A stretch of DNA of 64,000 nucleotides from Cudoniella acicularis. Taxonomy: Eukaryota; Ascomycota; Leotiomycetes; Helotiales; Helotiaceae. Shown piece by piece: positions 34,701-46,620 of this stretch (position 1 is the stretch's first letter; each line of letters begins with the position of its first letter). The stretch lies in NCBI GenBank assembly GCA_013054445.1, contig JAAMPI010000059.1, positions 1 to 64,000 of the forward strand, read 5' to 3'. Made by a program: the position numbers and the translations under genes. The notes under the pieces are model-generated. The model ran no database searches. It saw nothing but the letters and a program-made list of their open reading frames with translations, and was not told the origin of the DNA.

Positions 34701-36108
34701 ATTGACTCACCCATGTTGATTTGACTTTGTACTCATTCGTCGAATATCTTTTGGGTTGAATCCCAATTCTTGTTTCGCTCTGTGATGTCATGTTCGAATT
34801 TTTGGTCTGCCTGGGTTAACCCCCCAGCGCTCGGGTCTGTCCAATGTAGGGGATGGCAGTGCTCTCTGTTGTCCTCGCTCTCTGCTTTCAGAGGAAGGGA
34901 AGCCATGACGTTTGACGAATTTCTGTGAATCAAACACAATTAGCTTAATCAATAGCACGTGCTTGGTAGTTGTCGCATGTAGTTCTAAACTTAGACGCGC
35001 AGTAGAGTTCTAGATAGCTGTTATGACAAGTTGCAAGAATCGTTGGCTAAGGGCCGAAAAGAGGTCACTCAATTGGCCCTTCAAATTAACATATATTAAC
35101 AGTGAATCGAGACTGTCGCTTTTAGCAGCACAGTGACTGACAAAATTTAGACATATAAATTGACCCAGAATACTCCTCTCAAGCAGAGGCAAAATTGCTC
35201 ACTGGTATGTATCTATCAGTGCTTTCACTGCAGAATGGCTGCTACTTATACCTGCCTTCTCAAGAAAATTGCAATTGAGGTTCTTGTCCTCTTGCTATCA
35301 CCTGGCAAATGAAATACTGATTGCAGCTATCGGCATTTCAAGAGTACTGTACAATGAAATCTGACCTCAAACAATCATCACTACGATCGATTTTTAAAGG
35401 TAACCAAATACCCCAAACAAAAAACCAATCTACTGACCTTTGGGAAACAGAATATAGTTGGAGCTAAAAGATTTTCACGCAAACATAAGCCTCGCTCCCC
35501 TTTCTCGGGGCAACTTTTAATCACATGCCACAGTGCGAGCAAAGTGCTTGCAGAGCTGGATATCTGACCATTTATAGAAGCTGCTGATAATCATGTGGTC
35601 CTTATTCAATTGCGCAGTGCTAAACCTTTCAAAGACAGGCAAGTATTCTCTGAAGTAGCAAAACGAATGCGAAAAGTTTCAAAAAGTAGTCATCAACGTC
35701 CTTCTTATCTTCCTCAGGTATTCGATACTTTGTGTAACAAGTAGTAACTCAGGGGCTTAAGCGAGGCGGTACTTCGCTGGGGCTGATCGTCATAGGGAAC
35801 TACCCGAGGTGCAAGGCATTGAGTTTAATGGATTCACATTTTGAGCTTGGATATCAAAAGGAGGCGTTCATGGTTGAATTCCACATTGCTACTATCGGCG
35901 AGCTGCCATCATTGATATTTCCTAACTAAACGCAAAAAGTCAGAGAGCGAGTGCTACAATAGACTCGGATATCCAAAGAAAAGTTTACAAATCGCTCCTA
36001 GATATTGTACAATATATGCAAAGAAACAGATCTCTACTAGGTATATACGTTAGGCGATTGGTCCCCAGATTTACGCTGCTGTAAGTAAAAAAGACGCAAG
36101 GAAATTAT
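31766..36108. other. 4.3 kb AT-rich interval without recognisable gene
   Basis: Low-complexity and AT-rich, with many A/T runs, including a tract of 19 T at 34448-34466. Open frames are all below 90 codons and without domains. A GC-rich patch at about 34255-34345 stands out inside it (CCCTGGGTACCGGG, GGGGTGGCCCCCTAGCGTGGGG). A short perfect hairpin TCAAAAAT-AGCC-ATTTTTGA lies at 34148-34167. It could be decayed repeat DNA; I see no intact transposon ends. Confidence 0.55.
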
Positions 36109-38238
36109 CTATTGTTTAGTGTCAGGTCCCAAAATATCACTCACGCTCCCCGAAGAGGAATGCGAAGGGCTGTAGTTGGAGCTTCCAGGTGTATACCTGA
36201 ATCCATCCGCTACAACACTCCCTTCCTCACTTCCATCGTTATCTTCATATGCTGGTAATTCTTCTCCGTCCCCAACCTGACTCCCGATTTCGTAATGTTG
36301 CATTAATGAGGTTGACTCGGAGGTTGGAATTGGCATTGGTGCCAACGGAATCTGTGCTCGACTTTCTTCAGCAATGACGATATCTTCAACAACGCCAGCT
36401 GCATTGCACAATTGGGTAATTTCCTCGGTCATGGTTGTTGACATTCCGTCTTCGGCTTCTGCGAGTAAAGCCTGGCGCTTCTCTTCATAATCGTCAAATT
36501 CATCATCGGAAAGTTGTCCAGACATCCTCGCGAGAAGACGTGAGATCGCATGCTTCTTTGCTGCGCGACGATAGGCCTTTCGACGGTGACGCTCTTCCCT
36601 GCGTGCTTGTCGAGCTGCTCTATTCTTGGGTGTGCAAGTGCGTCGGTGAAGAGCGGCGACAAGAAATGCGAAGACAAATCCAATAACTGTAAATTTTACG
36701 ATCATCAAGGTCTTCCCGAAGCCATTGTGGGGTGGTCGCCCAGGGCCCTTATGATAAGGTGGTGGTCCATCTGGTCTATGCCCATGAGGAGGAGGACCGG
36801 GAGGACCGTGATCTGGTCCTTCACCTGGTGGAGGAGGGTAGTCTTCGGGGCCGTGGTGGGGAAAATTCGGAGGAGGGCCCTCATCATCATGTGGTGGAGG
36901 ATGATGGGGCTTTCCATGTTCAAAGAATTCCGGATGAGGGCCCTCGGGTTCGTCATCATGAGGTGGAGGGTGGTGTGGGGGCCCATCATGGGGGAAATCA
37001 GGAGGGGGTCCTTCGGGTTCATGCTCGGGAGGTGGCGGACCTGGGGGGCCATGATGAGGTGGTGGGCCTATTGGATGGTGTGGTCTATCGTGAGGAAATT
37101 CTGGTCCATGTCCTTCAAAATGCTTTCCGGGAGGTCCAGGTTTATGTCCAGGATGATGAGGAGGTGGTGGATATCGACAGATCGGCAAGGGACGGCGATG
37201 AGGGAAGTGTGGATGAGGATGGGTGAAATTGCCCTTTCCATGCTTAGGAGGGCCGTGAGTGTGGTTTCCATGTTTTCGTCCGTGATGAAAGGGATTCTTG
37301 GGCCTCTTAGGCCAGTGCGGCTTCTTTGGCCAATGTGGTTTCTTGAAGTGTGGGTGGTCAAACTGATCGTTGCGCATCTCTTCATCACCACTGATGGTGC
37401 CATACAGATGGTGCGCGGCTTTGCGAGCTTTGTCGGCCACGGCCTTCAGAACGCATTTCAAGCTGTCACAGTTGTGGATATCGTCTTCGAAGTTCTCGGA
37501 GATGTGATCAGCAATGACTTGCTCCCTTTCAGCAATGAGATACTGAAGTTCGGCGAGCTGCGCTCTCATCCACTCAAGCTCAACAACCTCATCCTCCATG
37601 CTAAATTTGGGGAAGTCTTTGCCCTCGCCAACAGGCTGGAGGCCTTCTGGATTTGGGTTGGCGACAACGTGGTCTGGTACAGATAAGTCCGTCTCGATGT
37701 TCACAACCTCAGTCGTTCCAGTCTGTTTGAATAACACGGAGAAGCCAACATCCTTCATCGCCTTTCCATCAACAAAATCAACGTTGAACTTCATCAGCTG
37801 GGAGTGCGGTTGCCCGTTGACCTTGATACAATGGAAGGCCCAATTGGCTACCATCACGCTCTTTTGCTCAGTCGTGATCGACCCCTTGCCATGCATACTG
37901 TCTCCATCAAGCGTCTGAGGGAGAACCTGGCCGTTGACCGTGACATTTGCATATCCACAGGGTTGCTCCGACTTAAGCACGTCTAATCGGAATCCAAGGA
38001 CTTGGCTGGACCATTCGTCGTCATGTGACCTGGCATCGCTGGGAACTTCCACACTGATGAAGGCGAATGAATGATCTTGAAGACGGGAAAATTAGTCATA
38101 TGTCTCAAGAGGGAAAAGACTATGTTCCATACCAGTGACAGGTTTGTCAACGCTCCCATCGAACTCGTTTTCTGGGCTTGGGGCAACAGCTGCCAGCGCC
38201 GGCGCAAGCAGGCAAACAGCGCCCAGGAGGCCGCGCAT
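36109..38238 (-). CDS. His/Pro-rich single-pass membrane protein, unknown function
   Basis: I do not recognise a characterised family. Two exons in transcript order, 38238-38133 and 38075-36109, give 690 residues. Residues 1-19 are a signal peptide (MRGLLGAVCLLAPALAAVA). A globular region follows to about 190 with Cys residues in QPCGYANVTVNGQ and ANWAFHCIKVNGQ. There is a predicted coiled coil at about 195-225 (ELEWMRAQLAELQYLIAERE). From about 273 to 486 the protein is a His/Pro/Gly-rich repeat region with PPHHGPPGPPPPEHEPEGPP-type units. A membrane span at about 492-511 (MIVKFTVIGFVFAFLVAAL) follows, then a very basic stretch RRAAKKHAI and an acidic/Ser tail. Topology predicts the His-rich part outside the cell or in a vesicle lumen, where it could bind Zn, Cu or Ni; that is inference. 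Confidence 0.8.
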
Positions 38239-39833
38239 TTTGAGGAGCGAGACCGATCTCGTGCTGACTTGGTGAAGCCAAGCAGAGGGGGTTGAGTTGT
38301 GGTTGTAGGTATTAGACTCGACCAGTCAGGCAGAAGACAACCTGTCGAAGGCTGGGGACAAGAAGCATATATCAAAAGAACGGAAGAACTCAAGAAGGGG
38401 AGGAAGGGGAGGAAGAGGAGGATGCCTGGGGGGTGAATGGACTGATAAGGAGAAGTTACGAATACTCCGTCGCGGGCCATACCCAGTCGCTCTCATTCAC
38501 GTCCACCTGCGCGCCCACGCACTCGTCCGTGGGCCATGGACCATGATCCAACGCCCACAACATGACTGTGTGGCTCAAGGAGTCGTCAGGTAGTGGGGCA
38601 GCCGCACAATCTATGGCAGTGGTTTTGCAGACAAGGGGGGGAAATATCGGGACTAAGCCTTGATGGGCTTCGAGCTGACGACGCTCGTTTGCTGAGCTCT
38701 TTGCACGGTCTAGCCCCAGCCCAGTGCAAGTGAGGTTTGTCGGCGAAAGAGAAAATCCGGTGCCGGTGCACCGAGTGATATGCGTGGCAACAGCCTCAAA
38801 GCGAGTCATAGCGCATAATTATTAAATTTTAAAATCCGGAGAGTCGCCAGATGAGATATGATCTAGTTGAGGCTTGTCGATATCTATTTCAAGAGCCATG
38901 GTACTTCTATTCCAACCTTGCTCCGACGAGTTGACGACGAAGGCTCGGAGATGCGACACGATGTGCTGAAGAAGCAGAGAGAGAGTGAAGCGCCAGAATT
39001 GTGAAAAAGGTCAACCCGCGAAACATTTCGGAGTCCACGTCATTCGAGCACACCCACCCATCGCATGTCACTGAAAGCAGTCCATCCACGCGTCGATTTC
39101 GCGCGCAATCTTGGGAACAAATCCGAACAACTCTTACAGACGCCGTCTCAGCATTTGAGAACTTCTCCACCATTTTTGGGATGTTCAGATCTTCAGATAA
39201 CGAAGTGTCGAGAAACTGTAACATTTGTCACGAGTGCATCGTTTTGCAATAAATTTCAAGAGCAGCGCATTTCGGACAACCTTCACAAGAGCACGCCATT
39301 GTGAGGTGTCTTGAAGAGAGGGGCTCCCGGGCTCGAGGCTTCCCACTGCGGTACAATGCCGCGCAATTTCCCTCAATTCGGGTGATCATTTTGAATTGGC
39401 CCAATAGCACAACACCATTGCCCATTTTGAGAAGTTCTCGTGGTAGTCACAGAATGGAAGAACCTTTCCAACTATTGGATGCACTTCTATCACCAGGGAC
39501 TGATTCTCACTCGAGTCAGAATCTAAGGGAGTGAAGTGCCACTTACTGTCGACCACTGCTTGCTGTCCGATGTATATTGCTTTTGAAGGGCTTTTTCCTT
39601 CTCTTTCTCTTTGGTGAGGTTCGCGGGATGCGAGGGATCGGGAGGTGAACGTGTGAATTTTTCTTACGCTTCAGCACTCAAATTTGAAGAGACAATAGGG
39701 GAAGAAAGAAAATTGTATTCGATGGAAATCAGCATTCTATTTTGCGCTCTATTTTTTTTTGGTATACTTAAAACATCTGGTTGGAAAGTGACCCGCTGAA
39801 TGTTGCTTGCAATAATTGACACACTTTCCTTCC
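38239..39833. other. Intergenic, no supported gene
   Basis: Promoter side of the His/Pro-rich gene and 3' side of ADE12. Minus-strand frames at 38456-38809 (117 codons) and 38907-39224 (105 codons) are the longest, but show no domain, signal peptide or splice structure I can defend. Confidence 0.45.
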
Positions 39834-42650
39834 TTATCGAACGATCATGGCCTCCCTCTCAGGTCCAACTCCAATCCAGGCCACTCGGACCCCGACGTAT
39901 TTCTCTATCTACTCAAGATTAGTACGCATTGATCTGCAATCATGGTTGGAAGAAAGGGGTTAGTCTTGGATAGCTTACGAATTCTACGTATTCTCGACAC
40001 TATATGATCGAGTTAGTGGTGATAAAAGTGAATGGGCCGGAGCACTCACGGCAAAGGGAAGCTCATCGAAGGATCGACATTTCGTAACGTCCTGCTGCCA
40101 TCCGTTCAAGGTGACATACTCGACCTCAACCTTCTCTAGAGCAACCAGATCGGCTGGAAATCCTTCAATACTTTGCTTCGTTTCGGGATTTTTGTAGGCC
40201 ACGGCGACTTTGATCTTTTCGAATGTGTCGAGCACACTGGATAACATGACAATCAGTATTGCACATTCAAACACGAGTATAAGACAAGGCCCGTGGGTCT
40301 GGACACCTCCATCTGAAAATACTTGTGCAGATGGAGCAGCCCGAAAATGAAGGAAAATGGGTTTAGGGGTTACATGCTCAATCTTCGTGAGATTCAGTGC
40401 CGTGTAGCTGTTGACTTGAGTGGAGTACTATTAGAATATTAGCAAAACAACCGCAGATATGTAAGGTTTGCGGTTAGGGGTGGGCCAAATATACTTTGAC
40501 AACTACAAGATCAAGCCAGCCACATCTACGTCTTCGTCCGGTCGTGACGCCAACTAGAATGGGTATCAGCAATGCTCATCCAAGTTTACTTCCCAATATC
40601 TTACATTCCCTTCCAATTTCTTGGAACTTGTTGCCAACTTCTCCGAGATCCTATGATCCTTGAAATTAGAATTTGTACAATCGTTAAGACCTTGGCATAT
40701 CAAGGAAGCAAACAATTTCGAACGAGAGAGACTAACCTCTGTGGGGAATGGGCCGCCTCCAACCCGAGTAGTGTATGCTTTTACTACTCCACTGTATTGT
40801 CGAATTTTCAGTATTGTGAAGCTAAATATGCTACAGGAGGAAGGAAGGCTTACATGATGTTCTGAATGTTTCTTGGGTTCACACCACTGAGGCCAGTAAA
40901 GACACCGCCTAGACCAGTATTTGAAGATGTCACCTAAATAGTCAATTAATCAATATGGTCTCTGGTGGTATATGGAAAAAGAAGATAAATAACTCCTTGG
41001 GTATTCTTACATATGGATATGTGCCTATGATAAGATTATTATTAATCGGTCTCGGATTTCAAGCATTTTAGCGGGCAATATCATACCAGCATCAATATCC
41101 AACATAATTGCATTTGCTCCCTCCACCAACATAGGAACTTTCGCATTCTGCGCGGACATCAACAAAGGCAATTGATCAATAACCATAGGTGCCAGCTGTG
41201 AGCGGTAAAGCTACTTAATCGTTAATTATGATAATCTTAGGGTTTTAGTTTAGCACTTACCTTAAAATTGGCAAGCTCGTCTTCAACATCGTATTCCAAC
41301 AATGATCCTATAAAGCAGTTAGAGATTGATTGACTATGAGACAATCGGAGCTGGAAAATGACCCAGGTCCTGCCGGGAACAAGAAGATTTCCCTTCCGTA
41401 CTTTACTCACCAAAACGTTTCTTAAACCCCGCACTATAGTCGTACAAAGTTAGCAATAAATGATCAAAAATCCCCAGGGATTCCACTATGTAATTGTATG
41501 GTTTACAGATAGGACGGTCCAACACATGGATTCGGAGATGGGAACCAAGTGATAACGGAAAGTGAGAAAATATAGAACAGCACTGACGCGAGCTTGCGAA
41601 CTTTCTCCTCGAATATTTCTGTCCAACTTTAGCCATGGTACGTGAATCATTAATGACGGGTTTTCAAGTCACTACGCCCATAAAAGAGCCTAGAGCTTTG
41701 AAAGGGTGGGACGTACCCTCTTGAAATATATCCGCAATTCTGAGACCACTTCTCGAAGCCTTCGTGCTGTAGGTAGGCCCCTGAAATTCTCTGGTATTAG
41801 CCTACGGTTTAAGCCAATTCAACCTGAAGGGCTTCTTACAATTCCTTTGCCCGTCGTTCCTATCTTCCCTGTTGCAAGTTCTGCTTCTTCTAGGCCATCT
41901 ATTTTCTGGTGGAGCTGGAGCACAACATGGGCTATTTTACAAGATCACAGAGTCAGTATGCGATTAAAGAAAACGAGAGCAATCTGGGAACCGTCACTAT
42001 CTGACAGAAGCTGATCTTACCTCTATCACTAATAAAGAGCCTTTCTCTGGCATTGGGGAGATCCTTATCCTCTAGAGCTTTCAATTCTTGGAATAACCCT
42101 GGCACATTGATGACACAGCCTATAAGAAATATGAGTAATTTGAAAGCTGAAATGGTTTATAGAAAATTACCTGATCCGATCAAATTTTGAGCTTCTGGGT
42201 TTAGGAGACCACTTGGCAATATGTCTAAGCCATATTAAAAACGCGTCTACATCAAGGGTAGGTATTGAAACGCACGGAAGTCATACTGTTCACATAAAAG
42301 TTAGCTAGGCTTCAAAGTCCGTGCCCCTAGAGTCATACGTACGGTCTTGCCATTTGCTTTAATGGTGTGGCTAAATATATCCGTTAGACAGCCCTCACAA
42401 CAAGGTATATCTATAATCACCCTGCATTGTTGCCACCCTGAGCGCGGCAAACGAGTTTCTGCTGCGGACAGAGGATATCGACCAATTTGCCCTAGCAATC
42501 TGCGAGTCAATCCCAGCCATTATGTATTTAAATTCGATAGTGAGGCGCCAACCTTTCCTTCATCACCCCCTAAACAGTCATATTAGCACGCCATTCCCGA
42601 AGAAATGGAGTAAACATACACTGTGCGCCCAAAACCACAGATATCGACAT
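39834..42650 (-). CDS. ADE12: Adenylosuccinate synthetase, 22 exons
   Basis: Catalyses IMP + Asp + GTP to adenylosuccinate, the first committed step to AMP, in the cytosol. The 425-residue protein is full length for the family. Exons in transcript order: 42650-42620, 42569-42553, 42491-42421, 42370-42343, 42285-42276, 42224-42171, 42119-42021, 41931-41840, 41780-41717, 41618-41588, 41433-41411, 41307-41261, 41210-41087, 41024-41011, 40933-40854, 40791-40737, 40650-40605, 40553-40495, 40427-40378, 40236-40050, 39999-39979, 39908-39834. Every phase closes. Motifs: VLGAQWGDEGKGKLVD (P-loop-like with catalytic Asp), [75 protein letters not shown] and KVDVLDTF-like [11 protein letters not shown]. 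One intron (40377-40237) seems to use a GC donor. It diverges from LSM4. Confidence 0.93.
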
Positions 42651-43290
42651 CCTGCACGTTCAAAGCTTGATCCTTTACCCGGAATCTAAGTGTGCTTTTC
42701 GAATATTGCGCCGAAGTCGAGGTCGATTTAATTGCGAGGCCACAGAGATTATGTTGTCTAGAATGATGTTAGAAACGATTGTATCTAGTGTAGAGGGATC
42801 TCAAGGAATAGAAAAGGAAGGAGAGCCGCGAAGCAAGGGCATTCAATGGCTTATTGGGAGCCCTCGAATGTGCACGTATGAAGAGGAAACTAACCGGCCG
42901 CACCCGGCTTGTCATGAGCTGTCGAATTCCTGCAGAAAAGTCTCAATCTCTAATATTCATGGCGATTTGATGATTTATATACCTAGTTAGGTGACTGCGA
43001 CCGTGATAGTGAGTGTTGTTGATTGTCGTGGACGTCGAGGAAATTCAAGAGTGACTCCTTGTTTCGCTGGTAGTGGGGTTTGCAATTTCATCGCGGGGCA
43101 GATTTTCCCAGGCCGATGACGGCTGGCCGCGGGCGGCGCGATTCCAGATTAGTCATCAAGTGGCTCTCGCATGATGTGGCTTGTGGCTCAGTTTGTACAC
43201 TGGGAAGCCGGTGACCTTCAGGCAAGCCATCTCTGCAATATCAAACCGATCCAAGATCAGGTTTACCCTCAGCACACCACAACATACACA

Positions 43291-43882
43291 ATGGTTCGTA
43301 CCCCTCCTCTAGCTTCCAGATTTGTTGCAGTTATCTGCTGTATTTCGAGCAGGGAACACAGGTCCTAACTTTGCAAAGCTCCCCCTCGGTCTTCTCACAG
43401 CAGCCCAGGGCCACCCTATGCTCGTTGAGCTTAAGAATGGCGAGACATTAAACGGCCACCTTGTTACATGCGATACATGGATGAACCTCACGTTGAAGGA
43501 GGTCGTACAGACAAGTCCAGTAGATTCCCCGTCGCGCTGACAGCTGGGGTTTGCCAATGCGCCGTGCTGATTTGGGATAGGATGGAGACAAGTTTTTCAG
43601 GCTACCAGAAGTATATGTGAAGGGGAACAACGTGAGTCTTTGGCTGTGCTTGAGACGAATCCTGGAAAGGAAAAAAATGGCTAATTTGCTGGTTGGTAGA
43701 TCAAATACTTAAGGGTTCCAGATGAGATCATCGATTTAGTGAAGGACCAACAACAGGGACAGCAGGGCGGAGGCTACAGAGGTGGTCGCGGAGGTGCGCA
43801 GCGAGGCGATCATGGTGGCAGGGGAGATAGAGGTCGTGGTGGGAGAGGCGGTAGAGGGAGGGGACGAGGGAGGGGTTCATGA
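43291..43882 (+). CDS. LSM4: U6 snRNA-associated Sm-like protein LSm4
   Basis: Subunit of the heptameric Lsm2-8 ring (nuclear, binds the U6 3' end) and Lsm1-7 ring (cytoplasmic decapping). Four coding exons: 43291-43293 (only the ATG), 43379-43519, 43581-43631, 43700-43882; 125 residues. The Sm fold is near-canonical: [40 protein letters not shown] (Sm1) and [20 protein letters not shown] (Sm2). The C-terminus is a Gly/Arg tail with [19 protein letters not shown] and related RGG units, expected for methylation and P-body assembly. The first intron begins directly after ATG; the homologous start MLPLGLL supports this. It diverges from ADE12 across about 640 bp. Confidence 0.93.
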
Positions 43883-44278
43883 TACGAACTTTGGCAGAGA
43901 AGCACGAGGATTGACGGCATGGCATAGCATAATGTTGTCATGACATTTTAAAAAGGAACCACGAGACCACACGATTCATGGGCGCAAAGCAGAGCGTACC
44001 TCAGCTACGGCTTGGTCGATCGAGGATAATTTATGGACACAAGGGAGCTCGCTGCGTCGAGATACAAGCTCTCAGAGCTCAACAAGAGCTTTCAATAATG
44101 TGAGATCGGTATATACCACGAAAATAGAATTCCACTTTTGTAATATTGTCCAAAATTACTCATAGTACATATCCTTCAAAAACATAGAATTTATATGTAC
44201 ACGTGATGCGTACTTGTTTCGCGTAGGCTGAAGAGACAGCAAAGATTTCTCGCGTCCTAAGCATCAACAAGGCCTTCA

Positions 44279-46236
44279 ATGCAGCCAATTCGAATTACAA
44301 TTGATGGACTATGGCGCTGCCTCTGTCCCTCTGTCGACTCCATCGCAGTGTCATATCGCGCGACACATTTTCTGCCGATTCGCAAAACCGCAATTCGGTC
44401 GCATACAGCTAACAAAACCACCCGCCATTTGAGAACTCGAGCGTTCCACACCTCTGCTCAAACTCGACAGGAGGAGGTTGGGACCGAGCAACCATTCCTC
44501 GATGATGAGTTCAAATTATCTCACCGCCGTGTACCTCAAGTCGTCGTGCGAAGGATACAACCTTCTAATTCTTTCGACAATATCAGCACTCCTCATCTTT
44601 ATGACGAACTTAGACAGATTAGAACCCAGCAGGGAGCGTATGATTCAGTTTCGGAATTGGTAGATTACCTGATAAATATCAGAGGGGAGAAGCCTGCTTT
44701 GATACATTATGATGCGTTGATCCGAGCAAATTGTGACGCGGAGAAGGGGAGTGCGGCAGTAGTGAAAGGCCTGTTGAGAGAGATGGAAGAAGATGGGATT
44801 GGGGCCGATGCTGCATTATACCACGCCGTTTTACAGGTTCGTATTGCGTTATTCTATACTGTTGAATTTAAGAGCAGTTCCTAATTTTGGCGTGCTAGGT
44901 GCTAGCGATTCATCCAGACTATCTCCTTCGAAATAAAATAATGCAAGACATGAAAGAGCGCTGGTTTGGGCTTTCCCCTGAAGGTTGGCACTTTCTCATC
45001 ACAGGACTTCTGCGAGATCGGGAGTATGAGGTTGCTATGGACAAATTGGAACAGATGCAAAATGATGGAATACGGATCCAGCCATGGCTTTATGACATTT
45101 TCACCTATAAGCTTTGCGAGGCTAAGGAGCTAGATGCAGCTTTCGAATTACTTTGCTTTCGATGGGAAAGGGACAGGAAGGAGATCGAGCCAAGTATCTG
45201 GTACTACCTTCTTGATGCATTCACAAGTGCTTTTCATGTATGTGTATTCGTGCTGAGGCCGAAGCTATTGCATTCAGTTACTGACTCAATACAGTACGAA
45301 GGCGCAAAATACATCTGGAAGCTTCGCGTTTCAACGTCATATCTCAACCCATCAGACGGCATCTGTTCCAATGTCCTGAATCTTGCTGCACGTTATGCTG
45401 ATCCGGGTTTGGCAACCTCGGCTATTCGTATTCTTTCTTCTCGCCGAACTGCTCTATCCCCATTTCATTATGAAGCTCTTCTTGGCGCCTATGTTGCAAC
45501 CGATGATCTCAACACGGCCTTCCGAATAATAGGTGTCATTGATAAAGCTGGTTATGAACCAGATTCCGGTACGACCCGTCCTATATTCGTTCACTTGTCC
45601 ACGTCTCGGTCTCTGCCAGGGAAAGCGTGGAAAGTCTTAAAGAATCAATTCGAAGAAGGCCACAAAATACACGTCGCAGCTGCAAATGTGGTCATCGAGG
45701 CGGCTATTACAACAGAGCAGTTTCAAGAGGCGGTTAATTTTTATATGGATTTGCATAATATATGCAAGTCTGGACCTAATACAGAAACTTTCAATATCCT
45801 GCTACAAGGAGCAGAAAAGCGGGCAGACTGCAAGGCTCAGGCTATGTTTTTAGCGTCTGAAATGATGGCACTAAGTATTAAACCGGATCACCTCACGTAC
45901 GATCGATTGATAATGGTTTGCTTACACGAAGAGGACTATGAAGACGCCTTCAAATATCTGGAGGAGATGATTCATGTTGGAAAAGACAAGATCGAGAATG
46001 GGAAGAAGGGGTGGTGGATGAGAAGGGGGACAGCAGGCGAAATGGCAAGACGATGTGCAGATTCTGGGGATGAGCGCGGGCGACACATAATTGCTGAGAT
46101 GGAAAGAAGAGGGCTTGCGAATCCAAACCAAAATCGCTGGCATAACAAACTGAAAGATAAGGTAAATGAAAAAGTAGCTAGGGCTAATTCCATGACTGGG
46201 CACAACTTGCCTCAAGCTGCCTCAAAGGGCGGTTAG
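44279..46236 (+). CDS. Pentatricopeptide repeat protein, probably mitochondrial
   Basis: RNA-binding PPR protein of the fungal mitochondrial gene-expression type. Three exons, 44279-44836, 44899-45237 and 45295-46236, give 612 residues. The N-terminus is rich in Arg/Ser/Thr with few acids ([20 protein letters not shown]), a good matrix-targeting presequence. Repeated helix pairs follow, such as [76 protein letters not shown] and [20 protein letters not shown], each near 35 residues. The second intron (57 nt, 45238-45294) is a multiple of three without a stop, so its removal rests on the GTATG donor, TACTGAC branch and CAG acceptor. The C-terminus is basic. The target RNA cannot be inferred; a role in mitochondrial mRNA stability or translation is the family expectation. 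Confidence 0.85.
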
Positions 46237-46620
46237 GAAGTAAGGTACTGTAGGATAATAATGTATACCCTCTTTGCGGTGCTTTCGCGATATGGTGCTT
46301 TTATAATAACCTTTCCATTTAAGGTTCAGTCCCTTCTCTTCTATGCTAACTCCTGCAATGCCGTTTCCCAGAATCCCCATAGCTCCCCGTGAATCATCTG
46401 ATTCATATCATCGTTGCCAAATCTGATATCAAAATACAAATTCTATTTATCCCGTTAGCAACGCTAACTCTCAAGCTTCTAAAACATGCCATATCGGTCA
46501 AGTTATATACTCACAAAGGGATAGGAAAACGAAATCCTTTCTAACCTCGCTTTTTGAAATCACACATAACTGCTATTGGAACACCTTCATAGCACGGCTC
46601 TCTTTCGGTCTCTTCTCGCT
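46237..46620. other. Convergent 3' intergenic region
   Basis: Holds the 3' ends of the PPR gene and the MFS transporter gene, which run towards each other. AT-rich with polyadenylation-like sequences. No gene seen. Confidence 0.6.

Noticed and set aside
36550..37686. Plus-strand frame of 378 codons
   Set aside because: It is the antisense shadow of the His/Pro-rich gene; the repeat keeps stops out of other frames.
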